Positions 22,527 through 29,908 of a stretch of DNA of 34,168 nucleotides are shown here, one piece after another. The DNA is from an uncultured Oscillospiraceae bacterium. GTDB taxonomy: Bacteria > Bacillota > Clostridia > Oscillospirales > Acutalibacteraceae. The notes beneath the pieces are model-generated. The model searched no databases. It was not told where the DNA came from and saw only the letters and a list, made by a program, of their open reading frames with translations. How positions within the stretch are numbered: the stretch's first letter is position 1; every line of letters begins with the position of its first letter. Made by a program: the position numbers and the translations under genes. Location: contig UQUZ01000028.1 in NCBI GenBank assembly GCA_900544375.1, forward strand, positions 1-34,168, read 5' to 3'.

Positions 22527-23432
22527 GTGTATAAGTGTGTTTCATTTTATTCCGCTAACCGTATGTTACAGGAGAGGCAAAGCGCTGTGATCGCAGCGTG
22601 GTCCGTTGTGGCGGATGAATATTATCATTATGATATGAAAATCGATGAGCTGGGGTATCCGCGCGCGCTTTGTTTGATACGCACCATCGAAGGGCGCGGC
22701 AGGATTCAAACGGAGGAGGGGGAGATCCTTCTCTCCGAAAAGGAGTTTATCCTCCTGAAGCGCAGGGATATCCGCTATTATTCTGCCGCTGCAAAGCTGT
22801 GGGCATATTACTGGGTGGATTTTTTATGGGTGGAGAAAGAGCCGGTGGGAATCGGTCATAAAAGATTTGCTCCCTTTGAAGAAAAAGAACGCCTGTTGTT
22901 TGAAGAGCTTTTGCAGGTGGGGCGTTCTTACCCGGAGGAGCTGCGGTATATTAACGGCATTTTTATCCACTATTTTTACTATTTGCGGTTCAAGGATCGT
23001 CCAGTTGAAGAAAATGCACGGCAGCCGATCTTGATGGAGGAAATTTGCTCCTATATTGAACAAAAAATCTATGCAAAGCTCAGCGTGCAGGAGGTCGCCG
23101 ATTTTTTTCAGATTTCAACCCGGCGGCTGCATCAGATTTTTCAGCAATCCTGCGGGATGGCTCCCAAGCAATACATCAGCAGCAGGAAAATCGAAAAGGC
23201 TAAGCAGATTTTGTGCACCATATCAATTTCCGTTACCGATCTCGCGGCATTGCTCGGCTATGACAGCGCCTACCACTTTTCTGCTGCTTTTAAAAAACTG
23301 GTTGGATGCCCGCCGAGCGTTTTTCGCAAGCAATGTGCGAAGGCAGCGCCTCCCCATGAGGCTGATCAAATAGACAAAATAGAAGTGAAAGGATCTGAAT
23401 ATGGCAAGCATCGATTTTATTTATCAAAATGA
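22527..23432 (+). CDS. AraC-family transcriptional regulator
   Basis: A 301-residue regulator with an N-terminal cupin-like ligand domain (about residues 15-150) and a C-terminal double helix-turn-helix (about 175-275). Recognisable parts are LSVQEVADFFQISTRRLHQIF, GMAPKQYISSRKIEKAKQ and the second HTH DLAALLGYDSAYHFSAAFKK followed by GCPPSVFRKQ. It starts at GTG 22527, 5 nt after AGGTGGAG. It overlaps the next gene, a GH116/DUF608 glycosidase, by 32 bp, so it very probably controls glycoside use through that enzyme. The inducer is unknown. Confidence 0.92.
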   Translation: MYKCVSFYSANRMLQERQSAVIAAWSVVADEYYHYDMKIDELGYPRALCLIRTIEGRGRIQTEEGEILLSEKEFILLKRRDIRYYSAAAKLWAYYWVDFLWVEKEPVGIGHKRFAPFEEKERLLFEELLQVGRSYPEELRYINGIFIHYFYYLRFKDRPVEENARQPILMEEICSYIEQKIYAKLSVQEVADFFQISTRRLHQIFQQSCGMAPKQYISSRKIEKAKQILCTISISVTDLAALLGYDSAYHFSAAFKKLVGCPPSVFRKQCAKAAPPHEADQIDKIEVKGSEYGKHRFYLSK

Positions 23433-25947
23433 GTATCAGAAAGAGATTTCTTTCCCCTTGGGCGGAATTGGAAGCGGCTGTGTTGGCTTATCCGGCGACG
23501 GAAGGTTAATAGATTGGGAGCTTCACAGCCGGCCCAATAAACAAAGCGTAAATGGGTTTACGCATTTTGCCATCAAGGCACAGCAGGGGAATCATGTTTT
23601 GGGCGCCCGCGTTCTCCAATCGGATACGCGCAAGGATTTTATGGGGAGCAATCGTCAAGCGGCCCATTCCTGGGGATATGGGCATGGGATCGACCGCAAC
23701 ACCATGGCGGGATTCGTCCATTTTAGGAATGTGACATTCCATGGGAATTTTCCTGTTGCAGAGGTGGAATACGGTGATCCGGATTTTCCGGCTAGGATGC
23801 GGCTGACGGCGTTCAATCCCTTTATCCCCTCCAATGTGTTCGATAGTAGCCTGCCGGCCGCTTTTTTTGAATGGGAAATTCAAAACACCTCTACACAGGA
23901 AATTACCTACACCATTGCGTTTTCTTGCCGAAACCCACTTTTAGGGCGGACGGCAAATCATAAAGCCAACGGCAAAGGATATACCGGCGTCCGCTTTTCC
24001 AATTCCAATCTAAAGCATAATGCCGACGCCGGTACAGCCCTTATCGCAACAGATTGTGAAAACACTGCTATTCAGGAATATTGGTATCGTGGGGAATGGT
24101 TTGATGCGTTGACCACTTTCTGGAATGACTTTTCATCTCCCTGCCCGTTAAAAGAGCGTCATTATGCTCGCGGTAACAGAGGAGAAGGGGAGATGGCCAC
24201 CCTTTCTTCCAGCATAACAATTCCGGCCGGCGGCACAGGGCGAATCTGTTTTTTGCTCACATGGCATTTTCAGCTGATGGAAAAATATTGGGGGAAAAGC
24301 ACCTTTGGGCGGCGATACCGTTGGAAGCAATACTATGCAAAAAGCTTTTGTGATGCGGCGGCGGTTGCCGATTATTGCTTTGCAAATTGGGCACGGCTGA
24401 AAGAAGAGACGTTTCTGTTCCGTGACACCTTGTTCCAGTCTGAAGTGCCCGAATGTGTCCTCGACGCCATTCAGGGCAATCTTGCGATTCTCAAAAGCAG
24501 CACCTGCTTGCGGCTGCAAGACGGCGCTTTTTACACCTTTGAGGGCTCGAATGCGGATAGCGGCAGCTGCGAGGGAAGCTGCACGCATGTGTGGAATTAT
24601 GCCTATGCACTGGCGTTTTTGTTTCCGGAGCTGGAGCGCTCTATGCGGGAATTGGAATATAGCAGCAGCCTGAAAAAAAGCGGGGCTGTTAATTTTCGAC
24701 TAATGCTGCCGCTGCGTTCAAAGCATTTGTTTCGCGGGGTATGCGCCGATGGGCAAATGGGCGGCCTTCTAAAATTTTATCGTGAATGGATGCTCTGCGG
24801 CGACGAAAACTGGCGCAAAAAGTATTGGCCCGCCGTCCAGCGGTCCTTGGCCTTCGCATGGAGCGAAAAAAATCCATATCAGTGGGATCCGCAGCGCAAG
24901 GGCGTTTTTACCGGCCAGCAGCACCACACGCTGGATATGGAACTGTTCGGCCCCAATAGCTGGATTACCGGCTATTATCTTGCCGCCTTGCGTGCTGCGC
25001 AGGAGTTGGCTCGAGCGGATGGGGATGAGGCGGCAGCCAGGGAGTATAGCCAAATCTTTCAAAAGGGCAGCGCTTATGTGGAGCGCGAATTGTTCAACGG
25101 GCGGCACTACATTCAGCAAATCAACCTGAAAGATCCATCCGTGTTGAAACAGTTTGGAAAAGAGAAAGTTTATTGGAACACAGAAACGCAGGAGATGAAA
25201 TATCAGTATGCAGAGGGTTGCGAGATTGATCAGGTGATCGCGCAATGGCATGCAAACCTTTTGGGGCTGGGCAGTGTTTTTCAGCCCGCTCATCTTCATC
25301 AGGCACTGGAGGAAATTTATCGGCAGAATTTCAAACAGATGCGCTCTTTCAACAACCCTTGCCGGGTTTACGCGGCGGACGGGGAGGCGGGCCTGGTGAT
25401 CTGTAGCTGGGAGGGCGGCGCTCCCGCTATTCCGCTGCCATATGCACAGGAAACCATGTGTGGCTTTGAATATGCTGCGGCCTGTCTGATGCTACAGGAG
25501 GGCATGGAACGGCAGGCGCTGGAGATCGTTTCCGCCATACGCGCCCGCTACGATGGGCAAAAGCGCAACCCGTGGGCGGAAATTGAATGCGGCGGCAGTT
25601 ACGTCCGTTCCCTTGCCTCCTACAGCCTGCTGCTCGCCTACAGCGGCCTGATTTTTGATCTGCCGCATCAGCGCATGGGCTTTCGCCCCCTGAAGCCAGG
25701 ATCATATTTTTTTGCTTTAGACGGGTGTTGGGGAAGTGTACATTATTGCCGGGAAGAGATGAAAATTCAGATCCGCTATGGAACGATACGGCTCAAACAG
25801 ATCGCCGCGCCGTTTGAAGCGGTGTCACTTACGGTGAATAGCAACCCCGTGCCATTTACAACACATGGCAGAGAGCTTCTGCTACAACAGGAAAGGACGA
25901 TTGCGGCAGGAGATGCGATATGTATCAAGTTTTCCGTCAATGTGTAG
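23401..25947 (+). CDS. GH116/DUF608-type glycoside hydrolase
   Basis: An 848-residue cytoplasmic protein without a signal peptide, related to GH116 (glucosylceramidase/beta-glucosidase) and DUF608 proteins. The N-terminal beta domain begins with FPLGGIGSGCVGLSGDG, typical of the GBA2_N domain. The alpha-toroid catalytic half contains GSCEGSCTHVWNYAYALAF, HHTLDMELFGPNSWITGYYL and later YAQETMCGFEYAAACLML, where acidic catalytic residues are expected. Family members split beta-glucosides or beta-xylosides with retention. The ATG follows AAAGGA and overlaps the AraC regulator gene. Without a transporter beside it, the substrate would be brought in by another system. Exact specificity unknown. 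Confidence 0.85.
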   Translation: MASIDFIYQNEYQKEISFPLGGIGSGCVGLSGDGRLIDWELHSRPNKQSVNGFTHFAIKAQQGNHVLGARVLQSDTRKDFMGSNRQAAHSWGYGHGIDRNTMAGFVHFRNVTFHGNFPVAEVEYGDPDFPARMRLTAFNPFIPSNVFDSSLPAAFFEWEIQNTSTQEITYTIAFSCRNPLLGRTANHKANGKGYTGVRFSNSNLKHNADAGTALIATDCENTAIQEYWYRGEWFDALTTFWNDFSSPCPLKERHYARGNRGEGEMATLSSSITIPAGGTGRICFLLTWHFQLMEKYWGKSTFGRRYRWKQYYAKSFCDAAAVADYCFANWARLKEETFLFRDTLFQSEVPECVLDAIQGNLAILKSSTCLRLQDGAFYTFEGSNADSGSCEGSCTHVWNYAYALAFLFPELERSMRELEYSSSLKKSGAVNFRLMLPLRSKHLFRGVCADGQMGGLLKFYREWMLCGDENWRKKYWPAVQRSLAFAWSEKNPYQWDPQRKGVFTGQQHHTLDMELFGPNSWITGYYLAALRAAQELARADGDEAAAREYSQIFQKGSAYVERELFNGRHYIQQINLKDPSVLKQFGKEKVYWNTETQEMKYQYAEGCEIDQVIAQWHANLLGLGSVFQPAHLHQALEEIYRQNFKQMRSFNNPCRVYAADGEAGLVICSWEGGAPAIPLPYAQETMCGFEYAAACLMLQEGMERQALEIVSAIRARYDGQKRNPWAEIECGGSYVRSLASYSLLLAYSGLIFDLPHQRMGFRPLKPGSYFFALDGCWGSVHYCREEMKIQIRYGTIRLKQIAAPFEAVSLTVNSNPVPFTTHGRELLLQQERTIAAGDAICIKFSVNV

Positions 25948-26076
25948 CGCAATCTCTTTATCCTCATCAAAGGGCGCGTTGCAAAACGCTCCTTGCGGAA
26001 ACTCGTCATGAGAAAAACCGTGGTTTCGGGCGCGCAAGGCCCGAAATTTGCCTGCGTGAGGCAAAAACAGTTTTTT
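25948..26076. repeat. Stem-loop-rich intergenic region, possible dispersed element
   Basis: No gene is supported here. TTTCGGGC (26024-26031) pairs with GCCCGAAA (26039-26046), and TGCCT with AGGCA at about 26048-26062. The block from the glycosidase stop to the terminator at 26077 is a chain of small hairpins and looks like a repeated intergenic element, but copy number cannot be judged from one window. Confidence 0.3.
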
Positions 26077-26124
26077 AAAAGGGGCTGTTGCAAAATGCCT
26101 TGCATTTTGCAACAGCCCCTTTTT
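26077..26124 (+). terminator. Very strong Rho-independent terminator
   Basis: A perfect 22-bp stem, 26077-26098 with 26102-26123, carries GGGGCTGTTGCAAAATGC in its left arm, has a 3-nt loop and ends in T. It terminates the araC-glycosidase transcript, 130 bp after the glycosidase stop. Confidence 0.93.
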
Positions 26125-26300
26125 GCCCTCATAAGCAGGTGAGGATGGCAGGTCGACGGCGGAGTTTTGTTTCTTAACAGGGGCTAGACCGTCTCCCTTA
26201 TTGGGGAATTTGCTTTTTCAAAGCGCTCATTAGAATGAGAGCCGGTGCGCAATCATGATGAATTGGGTTACAAAGTATTCAGCGGGTGAGAATGAGCAAA

Positions 26301-26345
26301 AAACAGGGCGGCCTGGCCAATTGCCATACCGCCCTGTTTGGTTTT
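26301..26345. terminator. Bidirectional terminator
   Basis: AAACAGGGCGG (26301-26311) pairs with CCGCCCTGTTT (26329-26339), with an inner TGGC/GCCA pair. T-rich DNA follows on both strands (GGTTTTT on plus, TTTTTTGC on minus). It ends the leftward hypothetical gene at 26384. The stretch 26125-26300 holds no gene I can support. Confidence 0.88.
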
Positions 26346-26383
26346 TCCACGGGTATGCACCGGAGCGCTGCGTTGCCCGTGAT

Positions 26384-26683
26384 TTAGCTTTTTTGCAGCG
26401 CGCGATCCAACCAGATGGAGCCGACGTCCATCGCATCGTATAAACCATTTTTTTCGCTTTTTTTAACGATTCGCTCGCGCGGGCGGACATCCGGATCCGT
26501 GTTCATCAGTTGAACGGTCACCTTATTCGCAACCTCAAGCTCCTTGACCTTTTTTGTGCTGGTAATCTGCATCATAATGACAAACGGTTCCGCCATGCTG
26601 CCATAGTAGAGCGTATTGCCCTTGCGGACCAAAGGACGGCCCTTATACATTAAAAACGGCGCTTTTTTCTTACTCTCCGCCAA
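26384..26683 (-). CDS. Small conserved hypothetical protein
   Basis: A 99-residue basic protein starting at TTG 26683, placed 8 nt after GGAGG; a second TTG at 26689 is only 2 nt from that site. It includes FLMYKGRPLVRKGNTLYYGS, a beta-rich central part and the end GSIWLDRAL. No signal peptide or membrane helix is seen. I do not recognise a characterised family, although it looks like the kind of small protein conserved in clostridia. It has its own near-consensus promoter and a terminator, so it is a monocistronic, probably well expressed gene next to ireB. Confidence 0.75.
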   Translation of the reverse strand: MAESKKKAPFLMYKGRPLVRKGNTLYYGSMAEPFVIMMQITSTKKVKELEVANKVTVQLMNTDPDVRPRERIVKKSEKNGLYDAMDVGSIWLDRALQKS

Positions 26684-26733
26684 TTCCAATTCCTCCTATT
26701 CTAAAAAGATCTATCCCGCACTAGAACCTATTT

Positions 26734-26762
26734 ATCATAGCATACTTCCCTCCTCTTGTCAA
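26734..26762 (-). promoter_or_regulatory. Consensus promoter of the small hypothetical gene
   Basis: Read on the minus strand: TTGACA (26762-26757), a 17-bp spacer and TATGAT (26739-26734), about 50 bp before the TTG start. Confidence 0.85.
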
Positions 26763-26784
26763 AAAAGCAACTGCCGAAGGCTCA

Positions 26785-26817
26785 CAAAAAGGCGGCCCGC
26801 CGACCGGCAGGCCGCCT
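26785..26817 (-). terminator. Terminator of the ireB gene
   Basis: On the minus strand AGGCGGCC (26817-26810) pairs with GGCCGCCT (26797-26790), followed by TTTTTG. It lies 28 bp downstream of the ireB stop. Confidence 0.88.
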
Positions 26818-26844
26818 CTCAGCCTTATGATACACAAAGGAGAG

Positions 26845-27090
26845 TTACGCATCCAAATAACAGCGCACCAAAGCCTGTAGCAATTCGTCCCGATCCAGCT
26901 TGCGAATAAGGCTTCTCGCATTGTTGTGCGTGGTGATATAGGTTGGATCTTCTGAAAGAATATAGCCAACAATCTGGCTGATGGGGTTATACCCCTTCTC
27001 GCCGAGTGCATCGTACACGGTGCGCAGCACCTGCCGCATTTCCTCGTCGCGCTCCTCTTTGATTGAAAATTGAATCGTTTTGTCCGTCAA
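26845..27090 (-). CDS. ireB: IreB-family regulatory phosphoprotein (UPF0297)
   Basis: An 81-residue protein matching the IreB/UPF0297 family over its whole length, with EKGYNPISQIVGYILSEDP and THNNARSLIRKLDRDELL. In Enterococcus, IreB is a substrate of the IreK Ser/Thr kinase and damps cephalosporin resistance; its phosphothreonines are near the N-terminus, and MTDKTIQF here keeps threonines in the same area. I start it at TTG 27090, 6 nt after GGAGGTG; the ATG at 27105 overlaps that ribosome site. In many Firmicutes it is followed by ruvX and a DUF1292 gene; here it stands alone. Confidence 0.9.
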   Translation of the reverse strand: MTDKTIQFSIKEERDEEMRQVLRTVYDALGEKGYNPISQIVGYILSEDPTYITTHNNARSLIRKLDRDELLQALVRCYLDA

Positions 27091-27122
27091 TGCGTCCACC
27101 TCCATATCTACATATCTATTTT

Positions 27123-27151
27123 ATTATATACGACTTTTTCAATAAAAACAA
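27123..27151 (-). promoter_or_regulatory. Promoter of ireB
   Basis: On the minus strand TTGTTT (27151-27146), a 17-bp spacer and a perfect TATAAT (27128-27123), about 33 bp upstream of the TTG start. Confidence 0.6.
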
Positions 27152-27267
27152 TGTAATCTGTCTATTTTCTGAAAGATTTTCGTAGAATCCCTCAGGCATA
27201 GCCAGCCGTATGATCAATTGCATTGCAAAAGGGATGGAATGAAGCACAGGAAACGCTGTATAACATC

Positions 27268-27367
27268 GTTTACGCTGCGCAATCGCACTCCCTGTATGAC
27301 ACATGCGTTGTGTCGAAGTTTACGCTGCGCAATCGCACTCCCTGTATGACACATGCGTTGTGTCGAA
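27268..27367. repeat. Perfect 2 x 50-bp tandem repeat
   Basis: The 50-bp unit beginning GTTTACGCTGCGCAATCGCA at 27268 is repeated exactly from 27318 to 27367. Each unit contains the small hairpin GACACA-TGCGT-TGTGTC. The array lies in the intergenic space between the divergent ireB and DUF1836 promoters, which otherwise (27152-27511) shows no gene. Confidence 0.95.
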
Positions 27368-27511
27368 GGATATGAATCATCTGATTTTCATGATTTCTTC
27401 TAAAACAATGAAAAAACGCGAAAAAAGGCAATTTCATTAGAAAAAAAGAGGTAAATGGATTTTTTGATTATAAAAGTCCTAGAATCATTTTAAATAGTCT
27501 GAAATCTCCTA

Positions 27512-27540
27512 TTGAAGTTCAAGTGAACTTATGATATTAT
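27512..27540 (+). promoter_or_regulatory. Promoter with palindromic operator before the DUF1836 gene
   Basis: TTGAAG (27512-27517), a 17-bp spacer and TATTAT (27535-27540). The spacer region is occupied by AAGTTCA-AG-TGAACTT (27515-27530), a 7-bp-arm inverted repeat. A dyad between the boxes is typical of MerR-like or repressor operators, and the downstream gene encodes a MerR-like HTH protein. Confidence 0.65.
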
Positions 27541-27583
27541 ACAGTCAACAAATCAAAAGATCAAACGAAAGGATGAAGCCATC

Positions 27584-28150
27584 ATGTTTCAAACATTGCC
27601 AGGAACCCTATTGGAGCGCAGGCAGACAGATGGCCGCGGCGCCTACAGCCTAATCCAGCCGATCCTCTCACTGACAAAAGGTTTAACGCTCTCCCAGATT
27701 CGGGAGCTGACAGGGCTGGAAAACTCCACGGTTCAAAATTGGGTCAAGAGAGGCTGGGTGGCAAACCCAAAATCCAAGCGCTATGGGGAGCGCCAGGTGA
27801 TGCGGATTATCCTGATCAATGCCTTGCGTGCGTCCCTTCAGTTGGATAGTATCGCCCAACTGATGCAATATCTCAACGGAAGTGTAGAGGATGTAGCCGA
27901 CGATATTATCTCAGACGGCGCGCTTTATGATTATCTGTGCGCAATCGTATTTGAGCTGGAAGATGCGCCTGTGATGGATGAAAAAAAGCTGGATGAAACC
28001 ATTGCAGCCCATATTGCCGATTATCACGGCCCGGCGCAGGATTCCCGCGAAAAGCTGGGCAATACGCTCAAGATCATGACGTTCGCCTGCATCTCCTCCC
28101 GGCTCAGGCAAAAGGCGGAGGCGGAGATGAGCGCCATACTCGGGGGCTAA
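27584..28150 (+). CDS. DUF1836 protein with MerR-like helix-turn-helix
   Basis: A 188-residue protein of the DUF1836 type. An N-terminal winged-HTH resembles MerR: LTLSQIRELTGLENSTVQNWVKRGWVANP followed by KRYGERQVMRIILINALR. The C-terminal helical part includes LDSIAQLMQYLNG and DGALYDYLCAIVFELED. Such proteins are probably DNA-binding regulators, but no target is known. ATG 27584 follows AAGGATGAAG. The promoter carries a palindrome that may be its own operator. It precedes nfeD and the SPFH gene, 82 bp away, so it may regulate them. Confidence 0.8.
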   Translation: MFQTLPGTLLERRQTDGRGAYSLIQPILSLTKGLTLSQIRELTGLENSTVQNWVKRGWVANPKSKRYGERQVMRIILINALRASLQLDSIAQLMQYLNGSVEDVADDIISDGALYDYLCAIVFELEDAPVMDEKKLDETIAAHIADYHGPAQDSREKLGNTLKIMTFACISSRLRQKAEAEMSAILGG

Positions 28151-28160
28151 GTTTAGGCTG

Positions 28161-28174
28161 AGCAAACGTTTGCT
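28161..28174. promoter_or_regulatory. Perfect 14-bp palindrome, operator candidate
   Basis: AGCAAACGTTTGCT is fully self-complementary and lies 58 bp upstream of nfeD. It has no T-tract, so it is not a terminator. The centre CG with flanking AAA/TTT recalls LacI-family operators, but no such regulator is present in the window. Confidence 0.4.
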
Positions 28175-28232
28175 GTCCTGCGGCTTCTGAATTGCGCATA
28201 TCTATCAAAAAAAGAGGAAAGGAGAGAAGATT

Positions 28233-28676
28233 ATGGAACCCAACACGGTCATGCTGTTTGTCTGGATTGGCCTGATGGTTGCGTTTACCGTCATCGAGGC
28301 GGTCACTGTGCAGCTTGTTACCATCTGGTTCGCCGTGGGCAGCTTAGTTGCCCTCATTGCGAATATCGCAGGCGCGAACATAGTGGTGCAATGGCTGATA
28401 TTCGTTGCGGTATCTGCCGTTTGTCTGCTGGCCACACGCCCAGTCGTCAAAAAGGTTGTCAACGCAAAGGCGCAGCCAACCAATGCGGATCGCTGCATTG
28501 GGCAGACGGCTCTCGTGACCGAGGCAATTGACAATGAGATTGGCACGGGTCAGGTCAATTCAAAGGGGATCATCTGGACGGCGCGCTCCCTAAACGGGGA
28601 GCAGATTGAAAAAGGCGCCAGCGTCGTAATAGAACAAATCGAAGGCGTCAAGGTTCTAGTTACCCGCGCATCCTGA
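28233..28676 (+). CDS. NfeD-family membrane protein
   Basis: A 147-residue protein with two to three N-terminal membrane segments (about 5-28 and 32-66) and a C-terminal OB-fold domain (GQTALVTEAIDNEIGTGQVNS, then GIIWTARSLNG and KGASVVIEQIEGVKVLV). Short NfeD proteins pair with SPFH/stomatin proteins in functional membrane microdomains, as YuaF with FloT in Bacillus. The SPFH gene follows 72 bp downstream, so this is the standard pair. Start ATG 28233 follows AAAGGAGAGAAG. Confidence 0.92.
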   Translation: MEPNTVMLFVWIGLMVAFTVIEAVTVQLVTIWFAVGSLVALIANIAGANIVVQWLIFVAVSAVCLLATRPVVKKVVNAKAQPTNADRCIGQTALVTEAIDNEIGTGQVNSKGIIWTARSLNGEQIEKGASVVIEQIEGVKVLVTRAS

Positions 28677-28748
28677 TGAGAGGAGCGCAATCGTCCAAAA
28701 AGAACAGGGAACCCCCTGTTCCAATAAAAATTGAGGAGGAACTCTAGT

Positions 28749-29675
28749 ATGGAATGGTTGTTTGTTGTGCTTGGCATCCTGTTGTTTTTGCTGATTATTG
28801 TGGTGCTCAATATCAAAATTGTGCCGCAGTCAAAAGCGTATGTCATTGAAAGGCTCGGTACCTATCATGCCACGTGGGAAACCGGCCTGCACGTAAAGAT
28901 TCCGTTTTTGGAGCGCGTTGCAAAGGTCGTCTCCCTGAAGGAACAGGTGGCGGATTTCCCGCCGCAGCCTGTTATCACAAAGGATAACGTCACGATGCAG
29001 ATTGATACCGTTATCTTCTTCCAGATCACAGATGCAAAGCTTTACACCTACGGCGTGGAGCGCCCGATTTCCGCCATCGAAAACCTGACCGCAACCACCC
29101 TGCGTAATATCATCGGCGAGATGGAGCTCGATCATACGCTCACCTCCCGCGATACGATCAATGCGAAAATCCGCGGTATCCTCGACGAAGCGACCGACCC
29201 CTGGGGCATCAAGGTCAACCGCGTGGAGCTGAAGAATATCGTACCGCCTGCCGAGATCCAGGATGCGATGGAGAAGCAGATGAAGGCAGAGCGCCAGCGC
29301 CGTGAATCCATCCTGCGCGCTGAAGGTGAAAAGGCCAGCAAGATCCTGGTTGCCGAAGGCCAGAAGGAAAGCCAGATTCTCGCCGCAGAAGGCGAGAAGC
29401 AGGCCGCAATCCTGCACGCGGAGGCCGTGAAGGAAGCGAAGATCCGCGAGGCGGAAGGCCAGGCGCAGGCAATCCTTGCCGTGCAGAAGGCCGAGGCCGA
29501 GGGCATCCGCATGATTAACGAGGCAGCCCCGGGCGAAGGCGTTATCACCATCAAGAGTTTGGAGGCCTTCCAGAAGGTGGCCGACGGGCAGGCGACGAAG
29601 ATCATTATTCCGTCCGATATCCAGGGCCTTGCAGGCCTTGCAACCAGCGCGGGCGAGCTGCTGCGCAAGGAATAG
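28749..29675 (+). CDS. SPFH/stomatin-like membrane protein
   Basis: A 308-residue stomatin/prohibitin-type protein. One N-terminal membrane segment (about 4-22) is followed by the SPFH domain with RLGTYHATWETGLHVKIPF, ITKDNVTMQIDTVIFFQI and NRVELKNIVPP, then a long Ala/Glu-rich coiled coil with repeated AEGEK/AEGQK units and a short C-terminal segment (GLAGLATSAGELLRKE). It should assemble into large membrane-bound oligomers that organise lipid domains and proteases. ATG 28749 follows GAGGAGG; it forms a pair with the nfeD gene. A terminator follows. Confidence 0.93.
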   Translation: MEWLFVVLGILLFLLIIVVLNIKIVPQSKAYVIERLGTYHATWETGLHVKIPFLERVAKVVSLKEQVADFPPQPVITKDNVTMQIDTVIFFQITDAKLYTYGVERPISAIENLTATTLRNIIGEMELDHTLTSRDTINAKIRGILDEATDPWGIKVNRVELKNIVPPAEIQDAMEKQMKAERQRRESILRAEGEKASKILVAEGQKESQILAAEGEKQAAILHAEAVKEAKIREAEGQAQAILAVQKAEAEGIRMINEAAPGEGVITIKSLEAFQKVADGQATKIIIPSDIQGLAGLATSAGELLRKE

Positions 29676-29729
29676 GCGCCTTGCTGAAAAAGCGCTGAAA
29701 TAACGTTCAGTGAACGCATATGAAACAAA

Positions 29730-29775
29730 GCCTGGAGCAGTTGTCCGGAGGGGCGCTGCTCCAGGCTTATTTATA
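29730..29775 (+). terminator. Rho-independent terminator after the SPFH gene
   Basis: GCCTGGAGCAG (29730-29740) pairs perfectly with CTGCTCCAGGC (29756-29766), followed by TTATTTATAT. A small palindrome, CGTTCAGTGAACG (29704-29716), precedes it. Confidence 0.85.
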
Positions 29776-29804
29776 TAAAAAATAAGTGGTAATATAAATG
29801 ATTG

Positions 29805-29833
29805 TTTACATATTGCATATAAAGTGTTAAAAT
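29805..29833 (+). promoter_or_regulatory. Promoter of the secreted lysozyme-like operon
   Basis: TTTACA (29805-29810), a 17-bp spacer and TAAAAT (29828-29833) lie in AT-rich DNA after the SPFH terminator. Confidence 0.75.
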
Positions 29834-29871
29834 AAAAAATATAAATGGTAATTTTATGGTTTTATCCATGA

Positions 29872-29888
29872 CTGATTCAGGGAATCAG
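29872..29888 (+). promoter_or_regulatory. Leader stem-loop before the secreted lysozyme-like gene
   Basis: CTGATTC (29872-29878), loop AGG, GAATCAG (29882-29888) form a 7-bp stem about 20 bp ahead of the ribosome binding site. Followed by ATAAAATTTT, it could weakly attenuate or stabilise the message. Confidence 0.4.
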
Positions 29889-29908
29889 ATAAAATTTTAG
29901 GAGAGGTA

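Noticed and set aside
27268..27367. Two-copy repeat considered as a CRISPR array
   Set aside because: The copies are directly adjacent with no spacer, and no cas gene is present.
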